Positions 1 to 9,040 of a stretch of DNA of 64,000 nucleotides are shown here, piece by piece; within the stretch, counting starts at the first letter, position 1; every line of letters begins with the position of its first letter. Both the position numbers and the translations under genes were made by a program. The DNA comes from Stenomitos rutilans HA7619-LM2. GTDB lineage: Bacteria > Cyanobacteriota > Cyanobacteriia > Leptolyngbyales > Leptolyngbyaceae. The stretch covers positions 57,670 to 121,669 of the forward strand of contig JAHHIE010000013.1 in assembly GCA_019358945.1 (NCBI GenBank). The letters run 5' to 3'. The notes under the pieces were generated by a model that had not been told where the DNA came from, searched no databases, and saw only the letters and a list, made by a program, of their open reading frames with translations.

Positions 1-67
1 AGCTTACTGCCAGGTTTCGCTGCGGCTAATGGTTGATAGAGAAGCGCTTGACAGTGTTCAATCCAAT

Positions 68-196
68 CTATGGCGAGAGGGGCGATCGCGCTGTCCGTTT
101 CACTTGGGTGGCATGACGATGGGGATTTCCTGGTTTCGCGGCTTTGCTCAATAGTGCAACCAGTACACCCGTATCCAACAAAATCTGTGGTTTCAT
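68..196 (-). pseudogene. VapC-like PIN toxin remnant
   Basis: The reading begins at an ATG overlapping the TGA of the upstream fused gene (ATGA at 193-196), the usual coupling of a toxin to its antitoxin. The first residues, MKPQILLDTGVLVALLSK, match the N-terminus of PIN-domain VapC toxins, which are Mg-dependent RNases whose first catalytic Asp lies in this LLDTG segment. After about 25 residues the resemblance stops, and the frame ends at codon 43, whereas family members run to about 130 residues. A second open frame covers the last ~110 bases up to the window edge and could be shifted coding sequence. I infer a truncated or rearranged toxin; sequence beyond the window edge could change this. 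Confidence 0.45.
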
Positions 197-726
197 GACT
201 TGCCAAAGTCTTTCATGTAGCTCTTATTGGTGGATAGGTCAGGCGGTAATCCTTCCAAACAACCAATTAAGTCTCCAGCAACGTTAAGGAACGACATGGA
301 TTCATCTGTCATTTCAGGTTGCTCAGAAGAGAGATCTGAGGTTTCATCAATCACCAACACTACCTTAAACGTTCCAGTAGGTAAATCTTTGGGTAACTGG
401 ATTTTGAGTTCTTTGGTGGATGTAATCGAATCCTGCCCGTTGTGCGGAATCCCATGCCCACTGAAAAAGAACCAGAAGTTGTCGCCATCCTTCATGAATG
501 ATGCTGCAAAGATTTGTCGCAAGACTCGCAGCAGATTCGCTCGAAACGGTTCCGTCGCTTTACCGCCAACGGGGGGCGAATCATCGGTAAACAAAAAGGT
601 GCGATCGAATATGGCTTCTTGCATCAAAAAACTGTGCATCGCTTCTGCATCCCGCTTGGCGTAGTTCAGCGGTTGTAAGAAGCGGTATTGATTAATGCCA
701 ATAACGATCGCCCAATTGCTTGCCAT
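193..726 (-). CDS. Truncated caspase-like (peptidase C14) domain fused to an antitoxin-like tail
   Basis: Residues 1-~98 are the first half of a caspase/metacaspase p20 domain: WAIVIGINQYRF at the start, an Arg-Asp-Ala stretch, and the catalytic-His motif FFFSGHG. The second half of the fold, with the catalytic Cys in a DxC motif, is absent. At about residue 100 the sequence changes to a ~75-residue tail beginning TKELKIQLPKDLPTGTF, rich in Asp/Glu, which looks like the small antitoxin partner of a VapC toxin; the toxin remnant indeed starts inside this gene's stop codon. The protein is therefore probably not a working peptidase. The fusion is seen directly; the antitoxin identity is inferred from length, composition and the ATGA overlap. 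Lineage expansion of caspases is common in filamentous cyanobacteria. Confidence 0.6.
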   Translation of the reverse strand: MASNWAIVIGINQYRFLQPLNYAKRDAEAMHSFLMQEAIFDRTFLFTDDSPPVGGKATEPFRANLLRVLRQIFAASFMKDGDNFWFFFSGHGIPHNGQDSITSTKELKIQLPKDLPTGTFKVVLVIDETSDLSSEQPEMTDESMSFLNVAGDLIGCLEGLPPDLSTNKSYMKDFGKS

Positions 727-779
727 CTCATTCGTTGGAATTGTGAGGAAATAACGTCACGATTGCTTTCGAGGTTTTA

Positions 780-810
780 GACCTCCGAGGTTTCCGAAAC
801 CTCGGAGGTC
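780..810. repeat. Perfect intergenic inverted repeat
   Basis: GACCTCCGAGGTTTC and its reverse complement form a nearly continuous 31-base palindrome between two minus-strand genes. A related, looser copy with the arms CTCGGAGGTTT and AAACCTCCGAG occurs at 26573-26632, so this is a dispersed repeat family. It could act as a hairpin on the transcript; no T-tract follows on either strand. Confidence 0.7.
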
Positions 811-821
811 TTAGTAGCTGA

Positions 822-1220
822 TTAAGTTTTGGCATCTGATCGCTTGAATTTGAGCTTGATCGCTCCTTTCCCAGCCGCTTTGCCGCCTGCCACTAATTTA
901 ACTTCCCCTTCCCCGCTGATTTCTACGGATAGCTCCACCTCATCTAGCTTCATGCCCGATTCTGCATCAATCTGCTGATCGACTTGCTTGAATAAGCGCC
1001 CAACCAGTTGCAAAAACTGATTCATGTTTTGCTCTAGCTGTGAGACAGGCAACCGGACCTCCTTCAGGCTGGCGATGCGTTTACGGACTTCTTCGCTCCA
1101 GCCTCGTTGACCGTCGATCGGTGCAAGAGCTTCCTCGGTTTCATCCGTTACAAGCAGAATATAATCTTCCGGCATAAATTGCGTGAGCTGAGAGATTAAT
1201 CCGATAATAGCCTCCAGCAC
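822..1220 (-). CDS. Small peptidase-co-occurring (Pepco/Trypco-like) protein
   Basis: A 132-residue acidic protein without signal peptide or membrane segment. It has an N-terminal helical half and a C-terminal beta-rich half with alternating charged residues (ELSVEISGEGEVKLVAGG) ending in a basic GAIKLKFKR strand. This layout resembles small domains found beside caspase or trypsin genes in bacterial conflict systems, and here it lies next to a caspase-like fragment on the same strand, 95 bases upstream. Such proteins are thought to act as adaptors in effector systems, but no activity can be assigned from sequence. The family name is inference; that this is a real gene is supported by its composition and context. 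Confidence 0.55.
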   Translation of the reverse strand: MLEAIIGLISQLTQFMPEDYILLVTDETEEALAPIDGQRGWSEEVRKRIASLKEVRLPVSQLEQNMNQFLQLVGRLFKQVDQQIDAESGMKLDEVELSVEISGEGEVKLVAGGKAAGKGAIKLKFKRSDAKT

Positions 1221-1353
1221 GTTAATGCGGTGTCTTACTGTTGCGTTAGCAGTTCTTGTTTCTGCAAACGCTGTACCTACTTCTGCATGAACTGTGGTTA
1301 CTTACGCTCAAGTTGTTCCTACTTCCACTCAAGCAGAAGTAAGGAATGATGAA

Positions 1354-1395
1354 GCTGCAGTGACTAACGCTAAAGCTGTAGTGACTAACGTTAAA
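1354..1395. repeat. 21-base imperfect tandem repeat in a gene-free stretch
   Basis: Two adjacent units start GCTGCAGTGACTAACGC and GCTGTAGTGACTAACGT, differing at two positions. They lie in the 1221-1667 interval, which otherwise holds no convincing gene: an open frame on the minus strand there is short and has repeat-derived, non-protein-like composition. Function unknown. Confidence 0.5.
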
Positions 1396-1667
1396 GCGAT
1401 GATAAAGATCGCTCTTTCGAGCTTTACACCCAGAGCTTTGGATGCGCCCCATGGCCGCTGAGAACGATGACGCGATCGCTGTGCTGCGTATACATCAACC
1501 TGCAAACTTTAGATGAGCAATAATCGGTAACTCCAACAAGTTTGCACTAAACAAACGCTTTGAGAAGAACAAAATTTCTAAATTTTCTACTTCACTCGAA
1601 GTTGGGTTCAATCGTGCGATGACGTCTTCGCCCAGTTCTTCAGACTCTTGCTCACAGGTGTTTAAAA

Positions 1668-3161
1668 TTAGGTACTGACAGAGAGTTCTTGGGGTCGATC
1701 GCCCAGCCGTCCGCCAATCATTTGTCCCAGGCGATCGACGGTCAACTCTGTGGCATCAATGGGTTCGGAAACCGCGTCACCGCTGAAGACGATGATGCGA
1801 TCGCTGTATTGCATAATTTCGTCCAAATCAGACGAGGTGAAGATAATGGCAGTGCCGCCTTCACAACGGGCAATGAGCTGTTGCCAGACCCACAGCACCG
1901 ATTCGATGTCTAACCCGCGAGTGGGATGTTCCATGAGCAGGAGGTTGAGCGGCACGGGGAGGAGGGCAAGCTGGGTGCGCTGTTGATTGCCGCCTGAAAG
2001 CCGTTCGACGTGGGTTTGGGGTTTACCGCGAATGTTGAAGAGGGCGATCGCGCGCAGGGTTTTTTCTAAGGTGCCTTTCCAATCGACAAACCAGCCTCTG
2101 GGCGGGGTACGTAGGGCAACGTGTTCGTGAATAGATAAGCCTCGGATTAACCCATCCCGGAGGCGATCAGCGGGTGAATAGCCAATTCCGGCACGCAAAT
2201 AATCGCGGTAGGGCTTGGCGGTCATATCAACCCTATGAACGTGGAAGCTGCCTGCCGATGCCTTAAGCAGTCCCGCGCAGAACAAGAGCAGAAGCTGCTG
2301 TCCACTGCCTTCCAGCCCTGCCAGTCCAATGACTTCGCCTTGCTGTATGGTGAAATCAGGCATCGTAAGGCTGAGGCGATCGGTCCTGAGGCGAATTTGC
2401 TGAAACTCAACGGCGACGGTCTCATGACGAGTGCTTGGCTTGGCAGGTGGTGCCAGTTCACGCCCAAACATCAGTTCGACCAACGTTTCGTCAGGGCAAG
2501 GAATTTCCAGATCACCAACTACCTGCCCCTGGCGCATGATGGTGACGCGATCGCACAGTTCGTCTACGTCTTCCAGCTTGTGGGAGACAAAAATGACCGA
2601 TTTTCCTTGCGATGCCAGTAGCTTTGCGGCGGCAAACAGTTCATCTTTCTGGGAGGCCGAAATGCCTGTCGTCGGTTCATCTAAAATCAGTGTTTTCACC
2701 CCTAATGACAGCAGGCGCAAGATCTCAAGCTGTTGGCGTTCGCCTACGGTGAGATTGCTAACCTTTTCGTTGGCGTTGAGGGCAAAGTTAAACTGCACTG
2801 CCAGTTGCCGAAACTCTCGAAACGCCTGCCGTCTCCTGGTAAAGAGACTGCCCGACTTGCCCACCAAAAAGTTATCCAGTACCGACAGTGGCGGAAAATC
2901 CAGCGGATCTTGGTGCAACATCCCAATACCAGCGGCGATCGCGTCGGCGGGCGTTTTCACCTCAACGGGCTTGCCGTCGAGTAGAAGCGTGCCGCGATCG
3001 CGGGTAATAAAGCCGCTGAGAACCTTCACCAAAGTGCTTTTTCCGGCCCCATTCTCACCCAGTAGCCCGTGAATGCTGCCTGCTTCTACCGTTAGCGAAA
3101 CAGCATCGTTTGCTTGTACAGGCCCAAACCGTTTGCAGATATTTTTCAGCTCAACTTTCAT
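1668..3161 (-). CDS. Nucleoside/simple-sugar ABC transporter ATPase (double NBD, NupO/MglA type)
   Basis: A 497-residue cytoplasmic ATPase with two ABC cassettes. The first has Walker A GENGAGKST (about 35-43), signature LTVGERQQ and Walker B LILDEPTTG. The second has a degenerate Walker A (GLEGSGQQ, Lys replaced), signature LSGGNQQR and the segment LLLMEHPTRGLD. This pattern is normal for the RbsA/MglA/NupO class that powers uptake of nucleosides or sugars delivered by a BMP-type binding protein. That partner is encoded 90 bases upstream on the same strand. I chose the ATG before KVELKNICKRFG because the 14 codons upstream are not family-like. The two permease genes usually found downstream are missing from the window, so they must lie elsewhere or have been lost. 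Confidence 0.88.
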   Translation of the reverse strand: MKVELKNICKRFGPVQANDAVSLTVEAGSIHGLLGENGAGKSTLVKVLSGFITRDRGTLLLDGKPVEVKTPADAIAAGIGMLHQDPLDFPPLSVLDNFLVGKSGSLFTRRRQAFREFRQLAVQFNFALNANEKVSNLTVGERQQLEILRLLSLGVKTLILDEPTTGISASQKDELFAAAKLLASQGKSVIFVSHKLEDVDELCDRVTIMRQGQVVGDLEIPCPDETLVELMFGRELAPPAKPSTRHETVAVEFQQIRLRTDRLSLTMPDFTIQQGEVIGLAGLEGSGQQLLLLFCAGLLKASAGSFHVHRVDMTAKPYRDYLRAGIGYSPADRLRDGLIRGLSIHEHVALRTPPRGWFVDWKGTLEKTLRAIALFNIRGKPQTHVERLSGGNQQRTQLALLPVPLNLLLMEHPTRGLDIESVLWVWQQLIARCEGGTAIIFTSSDLDEIMQYSDRIIVFSGDAVSEPIDATELTVDRLGQMIGGRLGDRPQELSVST

Positions 3162-3251
3162 GACAGGGAGGGGAATGGGGAACTCGAAACAGATGAGGCT
3201 CAAGGTTCAAAGTACGTCGCTTGAACCTTGAGCTTCCATACTTTAGCCCGT

Positions 3252-4475
3252 CTACTTACTCGATCCCTCCATCCCTGCTAGCAGTTGTGGCATGTACCAG
3301 ATTTGTTGATCGGTTGCGGTTTCCCCAGCTTTGACAAACTCGGTTTTACCATCCTGAAACTTGATTGACCCTTTGTAAAGGTTGATGCTGCCGTCTCCAA
3401 GCCCTTTGATAAAAGTGTCGATGTACTGTTTGTTGTCGCCCAGCGCACTACCAGGCAAAAAGCCAATCATTGACGTTTCAGAACTGTTGATGTCTTTCCA
3501 ATCTGGCCCTAACCAGACAAATTCGCTGCTCAGCTTGCCATCGACAGCCTTTTTGACTGCATCAGTATATGGCAGTCCCCAGTTGTAGTAGGGTACACCC
3601 AGGCACACATCAGGCGCGAGATTACAGCCAGTTTTCAAGTCATAGTGGACATACTTGACTTTTTTGCCAGCCGCTGCCGCTTTTTTGGTTTCAGTCGCCG
3701 CTTCAGGCGTGTCGATACCCGACATCACCACATCATAACCACCGTTAAAGTAGTCATTGACCACTTTAGTGGGATCGAGTGTGACACCAGGAATGTTGAA
3801 CCAGAAGCCGATCCAGGTCACTTTAAACTTCAGATCGGCTGGCTTCTTTTTAAGATAGTTTTCCCAGCAGTACTTTGCGCCTAGATAAGCAGCCGACACA
3901 TAGCGACGGGTCTCATCATTAATCAAAGGCCCCAGGTAGCCAATTTTGCCCGTCTGAGTGCCCAGTGCAGCGGCGCAACCGGCCATCATTTTGCCGTATT
4001 CCATCCGACCCATAATGTTGCTGAGGTTCGGTTGATTTTTGAAGTTCTTGCCTTCTTTCCAGGCGTAGTCTCCAGAGGCGTGAATGACGCTCACATCAGG
4101 ATGCTTTTTGGCGGTTTCGAGTGCATCGTCTTTGAAGTCATCGGAGTTAAAAATGACGAGTTTCGCACCTTTCCCAATGAGTTCATCGGCTACCTGAGTA
4201 CCTTTCACGTTTGGACGATCGGCAGGATTGACCTTATCCACATAGTCAAATTTGACCCCAGATACATTCTTGAGAGCGGTTTGTATCCCTTCATACTGCG
4301 CCTGGTTCCAACCACCGTCATCTTTAGGGCCAACGATGACCATACCAACTGTGTATGCCTTACCGCTTGCCTGCGCTGAAGGTGAACTGGAGGCAGACGG
4401 AGAGGCCGTGGGAGCGGGGCTACTACACGCGCCGACGAGGACACTTAAGGCGGCAACGTGCCAAAAACGGTGCAT
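3252..4475 (-). CDS. BMP-family substrate-binding lipoprotein of an ABC transporter
   Basis: A 407-residue lipoprotein. The signal peptide starts at MHRFWHVAALSVLVGAC with the lipobox Cys at residue 17, followed by a Ser/Ala/Pro linker of about 30 residues. The mature domain begins YTVGMVIVGPKDDGGWNQAQYEG and matches the basic-membrane-protein (Med/BMP) family, which binds nucleosides or purines outside the inner membrane. Motifs seen include DDGGWNQ and VVMSGIDTPEA. An upstream in-frame start (to 4562) would add 29 residues in front of the signal peptide, so I prefer the internal ATG. It heads the operon with the double-NBD ATPase downstream. The exact substrate cannot be read from the sequence. 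Confidence 0.88.
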   Translation of the reverse strand: MHRFWHVAALSVLVGACSSPAPTASPSASSSPSAQASGKAYTVGMVIVGPKDDGGWNQAQYEGIQTALKNVSGVKFDYVDKVNPADRPNVKGTQVADELIGKGAKLVIFNSDDFKDDALETAKKHPDVSVIHASGDYAWKEGKNFKNQPNLSNIMGRMEYGKMMAGCAAALGTQTGKIGYLGPLINDETRRYVSAAYLGAKYCWENYLKKKPADLKFKVTWIGFWFNIPGVTLDPTKVVNDYFNGGYDVVMSGIDTPEAATETKKAAAAGKKVKYVHYDLKTGCNLAPDVCLGVPYYNWGLPYTDAVKKAVDGKLSSEFVWLGPDWKDINSSETSMIGFLPGSALGDNKQYIDTFIKGLGDGSINLYKGSIKFQDGKTEFVKAGETATDQQIWYMPQLLAGMEGSSK

Positions 4476-4562
4476 TACAGTAAGGGTGCGATCGAAAAGG
4501 CTGATGTTACGTGCAATTGGTCGATTCATACGTTTAACGGACTTTAGCTGATCAGGGGTCAT

Positions 4563-4869
4563 GATTTACCGCTCTATGCTTGAGGATTTCGATACACGGC
4601 TAGTTTGACGAGTTAGACTCGCACTTTCGGTGGGAGCGAACCACTAGAGACGTTGACTAAGGCGAAACGCTGACATCTGAATACGGCGGCGGACTGTCTA
4701 CACAGATGCTCAACGATCGCAGCTTCGCTTTCCAATTAAGGCGATCGCTTCTTTCAGAAATGTATAATCGATTACTTTTAGCCGAATGCGCCTTGCAACC
4801 GATCGCGTTGCAGTAGCAAGGTTGCTTTAGCTCACGCTTGTAAGTTTGATGGGTTGCGGTGCTATTGAG
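4563..4869. other. Gene-free interval between transporter and tsaE
   Basis: About 300 bases upstream of the BMP gene and downstream of tsaE. Open frames here are short and unlikely to be coding. It contains a HIP1 palindrome near 4740 and presumably the promoter of the BMP operon; I see no clear operator, RNA or repeat. Confidence 0.5.
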
Positions 4870-5343
4870 TCACAGGGTACGCATGACGTCACGCAGGTTA
4901 TCTTGCCCGATCGCGCGCAAACAGGCTTGACGACTCGCTTGGGCTGTATACGTAAGCTGAATTGCCAAATAGCTAGATGGTTTATAACGCAAACGTTCTG
5001 ACCATTCGATCGCCACAATACCCGGTTTCACTTCAGTTCCGTTCCAGTAGGTCTCCGGGTAAAGCGCGGCGGCGGCTGTTGCGTCCAAACGATACAAATC
5101 AAAGTGGTAAAGCGGTACTCGCCCATCTAAATATTCATTGATTAATGTGAATGTGGGACTGTCGATCGCCTCTTGAATTCCCAGTCCTTCACCAATCCCC
5201 TGCACCAGCGTCGTTTTGCCACTGCCCAGATCCCCTTCTAGCAAAAGCGTACTTTCCGCTGGCAACAAACGACCCAGCCTCACGCCGAGCGATCGTGTGG
5301 CGGCTGCATCCGGCAGAAAAATGGTTTTCGCATGATCACGCAT
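4870..5343 (-). CDS. tsaE: tRNA threonylcarbamoyladenosine biosynthesis ATPase TsaE
   Basis: A 157-residue protein of normal TsaE length. It has Walker A GDLGSGKTT (37-45), the segment SPTFTLINEY, and YHFDLYRLD with the conserved Asp, which together define this family. TsaE binds TsaD-TsaB and drives turnover of the complex that makes the t6A37 modification on ANN-decoding tRNAs in the cytoplasm. It stands alone on the minus strand, with 147 bases separating it from the membrane protein upstream. The other tsa genes are not nearby, which is normal in cyanobacteria. The C-terminal part after the EWSERL motif is somewhat longer than in proteobacterial homologues. Confidence 0.93.
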   Translation of the reverse strand: MRDHAKTIFLPDAAATRSLGVRLGRLLPAESTLLLEGDLGSGKTTLVQGIGEGLGIQEAIDSPTFTLINEYLDGRVPLYHFDLYRLDATAAAALYPETYWNGTEVKPGIVAIEWSERLRYKPSSYLAIQLTYTAQASRQACLRAIGQDNLRDVMRTL

Positions 5344-5490
5344 TGCCTAAGCTCAAGTTGGAAGGTCGTAGAGATAAAAAGGCTCATTGAACAAATGGCT
5401 CGCCTCCATTCACCGCTCAATGCTTCGGGCGTAGGGCCAAAAGCGATCGTGAAGAAAGCTGGCTCAAGATTCAAGGTCCATCGACTTTTT

Positions 5491-7116
5491 TCATGACTTG
5501 CAGCTCATCACGTCAAATTGAGTATCGCCGTTCGCCACTGTAAGTCCCCAATGGGTAAGCGTAGAGCGTCCTGAAACCTGTGGAACATTGGTGCGGAATG
5601 ATTTTGCGACGGTACAGCGCGCAGCGGCGGTTGGATAGTTCTTCTTCAACCGTTCAAATTCTATTGGTCGTAGCACCAGCCACTCTGGTTGCAATCGGTT
5701 AATCATGGCATCCAGAGAACGGTGCTCTGGTGGCAGTTGCTTTAAAGCTTGCAGCGCTGTTGGAGAGGTCAAGCCCGGAAAGTCGTACAGCTTCGCGCGT
5801 GAGTAGTAGCCCACGTAGCCTGCCGATTCGGAAACAACGGCTTCTCCATGCGGCACGACCTGACCCAGATACTCACCCAGCGGTTTCCTAACATGGTTTT
5901 CGATCTGTTGCACCTGCGCTTGAATGGGGAAGGAAAACGGGATGTGGACTGCAAAAAGGATGGCTAGTGTCACCGCTAACAAATTAGACCCTGCCACAGA
6001 GAGCCTTTGTAACCGATGAAGCCCAGCAGCAGCAAACAGAACAACCAACGCCATGAAGGGGATCACATACCAGGAAAAGTAGTCGTTCCCAACCCAGGCA
6101 AAGTAGTAGATGGTAAAAATCACGACATAGGCGATCGCCACCCACAAACCCCTGACCTTACGAGTTGACCATATCCCTAAGAGCGCCAGCGACAGGATCA
6201 GCACGGCAACGGCAGCAAGAATCGGCTGAGGAATGGGGGTACTCAAGACGAAATGAGCATCCACAAAGGGAGCAAAGAATTTCCAGCTTCCCGCATGGAC
6301 AACAGTCAACTGGACACTAAACCATGTGAGCCAGGCATTGATACCAGCCAGCAGAGACGGCGGGGGACTAGACCAGATTAAAGACTTCACCGCGATCGTA
6401 TGGGGAATCGGCGAACCATAGTAAAACGTGGCAAACAAAAACCAGGGACTGGCGACCACAAGCGTCATGAGAGCGGCCTGAAAACCTGTTTTTCGGTTTT
6501 GCCAAACGAAGTAGAGGAGCGCTGGGAGTACCCACAGGCAAAAATCTGGACGCACTAGCAGGCCCAACCCCAGGCAGGCTCCAGCCAGACGAGCTTGCTT
6601 CTCCATGACGAAATACGTACCAGCCAGCAGAATCGCTGTAGCGACCTGAGTTTCCATCCCCGCCATGCCGTAAAAGATTTGATATTGGCTCAGTGCCAGA
6701 TAGGAAACGGCAAAAAAGGTAGCCCATTGATTTAAGTTAAGTTTTTGAGCGATGAGATAGGCATACGTGATTGTGATCACAGTCGCCAGGAGAGACGCAA
6801 GCCGCAGCATCAACAACCCGGCACCCGGCACGATCACTTCTCCAGCTAACGGAATGAGTACGGAGAGGGCTGAGGTGAAGCCATGCACCCGTCCTTCACC
6901 GTAATGATGCGTTAAACCTAAGCCGGAAACAGCGCTGACAGCATGGGTAATTGTGATTAAGGAGTCTTCCCACACCCGATCGGTATAGAGCCAAAAACTA
7001 AGACGTGCAACTAGCCCTGCCACTAACGTAAGCCAAAGCAACGGTAACGTTGGCAAAACATGAAGCACCCAGAATTTGAGCGATCGCAAGGAAACATCTT
7101 CACGTTTGCTTGCCAT
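5491..7116 (-). CDS. Multi-pass GT-C-like glycosyltransferase/mannosyltransferase-type membrane protein
   Basis: A 541-residue integral membrane protein with roughly ten to twelve hydrophobic segments and a soluble C-terminal tail of about 120 residues. Between the first two membrane segments is DRVWEDSLITITHA, whose Glu-Asp pair sits where GT-C enzymes carry the catalytic acidic residues in the first outer loop. Such proteins use lipid-phosphate sugars to glycosylate lipids or polysaccharides at the periplasmic face. The ATG of MASKREDVS is used because the longer frame starts with a TTG five codons earlier. No sugar-pathway genes neighbour it, so donor and acceptor are unknown. Confidence 0.7.
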   Translation of the reverse strand: MASKREDVSLRSLKFWVLHVLPTLPLLWLTLVAGLVARLSFWLYTDRVWEDSLITITHAVSAVSGLGLTHHYGEGRVHGFTSALSVLIPLAGEVIVPGAGLLMLRLASLLATVITITYAYLIAQKLNLNQWATFFAVSYLALSQYQIFYGMAGMETQVATAILLAGTYFVMEKQARLAGACLGLGLLVRPDFCLWVLPALLYFVWQNRKTGFQAALMTLVVASPWFLFATFYYGSPIPHTIAVKSLIWSSPPPSLLAGINAWLTWFSVQLTVVHAGSWKFFAPFVDAHFVLSTPIPQPILAAVAVLILSLALLGIWSTRKVRGLWVAIAYVVIFTIYYFAWVGNDYFSWYVIPFMALVVLFAAAGLHRLQRLSVAGSNLLAVTLAILFAVHIPFSFPIQAQVQQIENHVRKPLGEYLGQVVPHGEAVVSESAGYVGYYSRAKLYDFPGLTSPTALQALKQLPPEHRSLDAMINRLQPEWLVLRPIEFERLKKNYPTAAARCTVAKSFRTNVPQVSGRSTLTHWGLTVANGDTQFDVMSCKS

Positions 7117-7195
7117 TAGCGTGATTACCAAGATTGACTAGTTGAGCATCATACCAGGCTTTGCTGAGAGGGGACGCATCTCATTCTTTCCCACC

Positions 7196-8563
7196 TCACA
7201 ATCCTTGCACCCGACCGTACCAGCGCAGCAGCACGCGTGCGAGTTGTTCAGGGTCGTGGCGAACGAGTCCCGTTTGTTCATCTTCATCCATGACGCTTGC
7301 CAATACAATCCGGCGGCCCAACCGTGCTACGACATCACGATCGAGCGGGACAGGGTTAGAACTTTCCTGGGCATAGCGAATATGTGCTCTCGCTGAAGGC
7401 GTTTTCTTTTGCACCAGCACCGCGCCAAAGAGGGGTTGACCACACGCCTGGTCGATCGCCCGAATGTGATCACCCACACTGTAGCCCACCGTTTCGCCCT
7501 CCTGCGTCATGATGTTGCACACATAGATACGAGGCACGTTGCGCTGGGCGATCGCGGCTGTAATCTCTGGCACGAGTAAATTTGGGATAATACTGGTGTA
7601 GAGACTCCCTGGGCCAATGATGATGTAATCGGCTTCAGAAATGGCTTTGACGGCTTTGGGTAAGGCGGGTGGATTAGCGGGCGTGCAGCCGATTCTGACA
7701 ATGGTGCCGTTGGCTTCAGTAATGCTTGATTCGCCCTCAATGTAGCGACCATCCGCTAACTCTGCCCACAGCCGGACATCGCTCAGGGTGGCAGGCAACA
7801 CCTGCCCACGCACGGCTAAGACACGAGAACTAGCGGCAATCGCCTGCTCTAGGTCACCTGTCACTTCACTCATGGCGGTCAGAAACAGGTTGCCAAAGCT
7901 ATGCCCTGTCAACCCATCGCCTGCTTTAAAGCGGTACTGAAACAGCTCGGTCAACAGCTTCTCTTCGTCTGCCAGTGCGGCCAAGCAGTTGCGGATGTCT
8001 CCAGGAGGCAGCACGCCAATTTCCCGCCGTAGTCGTCCAGATGACCCCCCATCATCCGCTACGGTTACGATCGCGGTGATATTAGCGCTATAGCGTTTCA
8101 GCCCACGTAAAAGGTTGGACAATCCCGTCCCGCCGCCAACCACGACAATGCGAGGCCCTCGATGCAGCCGTCGATGGGTTAGCAGCAGGTCAATCAGTTC
8201 TTCCTCCCCTTCGGGCATCAGCACTTCGGTAATCGACCCCAGCGTGCGCGTTTGCCCCCACCAGACCAGCAAAAACCCAATGAGCATTGCCAACGGGCCG
8301 CTGATGTAGCTGGGAATGATATCGGTAATGCGATCGAGCGTCTGCCGAAGAAACTGAGTCGTATAAAATACGGGTGTCAGCTTGAGCCAGATGGCAAAGC
8401 CAAGGGTCGTTAGCAGCACACCACTCGCGCTTAGTAAGAGCCAACGCTTGACTAGCAGCCCTGGTGCCAGCCACTTAAACCACTGGTTAACTCGGCTGGG
8501 AGTACGATGACGCGACTCTTGTCGCAGCACATGAAGCGCCTGTTTCAGTAACCCGATTGTCAT
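7196..8563 (-). CDS. yvcK: YvcK/CofD-family gluconeogenesis/morphology factor with N-terminal membrane anchor
   Basis: A 455-residue protein. Hydrophobic segments near 41-61 and 87-104 are followed by a YvcK domain starting [19 protein letters not shown] (GGGTG at 143-147). Further family motifs are [37 protein letters not shown] and [17 protein letters not shown]. YvcK proteins bind UDP-sugars and influence cell shape and central carbon metabolism in Bacillus; the family is homologous to CofD, but the cyanobacterial protein with a membrane anchor is of the YvcK type. It is transcribed in the same direction as the membrane protein downstream, about 80 bases apart, so co-transcription is possible. 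Confidence 0.88.
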   Translation of the reverse strand: MTIGLLKQALHVLRQESRHRTPSRVNQWFKWLAPGLLVKRWLLLSASGVLLTTLGFAIWLKLTPVFYTTQFLRQTLDRITDIIPSYISGPLAMLIGFLLVWWGQTRTLGSITEVLMPEGEEELIDLLLTHRRLHRGPRIVVVGGGTGLSNLLRGLKRYSANITAIVTVADDGGSSGRLRREIGVLPPGDIRNCLAALADEEKLLTELFQYRFKAGDGLTGHSFGNLFLTAMSEVTGDLEQAIAASSRVLAVRGQVLPATLSDVRLWAELADGRYIEGESSITEANGTIVRIGCTPANPPALPKAVKAISEADYIIIGPGSLYTSIIPNLLVPEITAAIAQRNVPRIYVCNIMTQEGETVGYSVGDHIRAIDQACGQPLFGAVLVQKKTPSARAHIRYAQESSNPVPLDRDVVARLGRRIVLASVMDEDEQTGLVRHDPEQLARVLLRWYGRVQGL

Positions 8564-8651
8564 GGCTGGTTACGCACGGAGATTAGAACTATAGAGGGAT
8601 GAAGCAAAATTGGCATCTGTCTAGCAGAAGAATAGCTTAAGTTTTTCACTT

Positions 8652-8870
8652 CTATAGACTGTTCGATAAGTGAAGCGGTTCAATCAAGGGCTGCGAGGCG
8701 CTCGGCGGTTCTGCCATCGATCCCACCGAACTATTTCTATTGACAGAGGTTAACGGCTCACCCGTGGCTCCTTCAAAATGCGCTAGCATGGCATCCAAAA
8801 TGCAGTTGACTCCGTCTAGCAGAGTGTACTGCTCTGGTAAATGCAGGTGGGTAAATGCTGAGAAAGTCAT
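8652..8870 (-). CDS. Possible small hypothetical protein
   Basis: A 72-residue frame beginning MTFSAFTHLHLPEQYTLLDG with balanced composition and no signal peptide or membrane segment. No family is recognised and the ribosome-binding region is weak. It lies in a 477-base gap between yvcK and the MCE ATPase gene and is the only plausible gene there. Low confidence; it could equally be chance. Confidence 0.25.
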   Translation of the reverse strand: MTFSAFTHLHLPEQYTLLDGVNCILDAMLAHFEGATGEPLTSVNRNSSVGSMAEPPSASQPLIEPLHLSNSL

Positions 8871-8968
8871 CTCTAGACGATCTGAATGCCCCGAACCACG
8901 CTAATGTTTGTGAGTTCAGAAGATTTTCTAGGCTGGTTTCATGAAGGTCGGAGCCGCATCCGCAAGCA

Positions 8969-9016
8969 GCAGATTTAGATTGTTGCAAACTTGGACGGGT
9001 GCAGATTTAGATTGTT
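8969..9016. repeat. 16-base direct repeat upstream of the MCE ATPase gene
   Basis: GCAGATTTAGATTGTT occurs at 8969-8984 and again at 9001-9016, a 32-base period or about three helical turns. The second copy ends 24 bases before the ATG at 9041. The spacing would suit a pair of operator sites on one DNA face, but this is inference. Confidence 0.5.
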
Positions 9017-9040
9017 AAGGAGTGTCTGGTTCACATCCTA

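Noticed and set aside
1246..1452. Minus-strand frame of 68 codons
   Set aside because: Composition is Ser/Cys/Arg/Asn-rich and comes from the local 21-base tandem repeat; no ribosome site or family resemblance.
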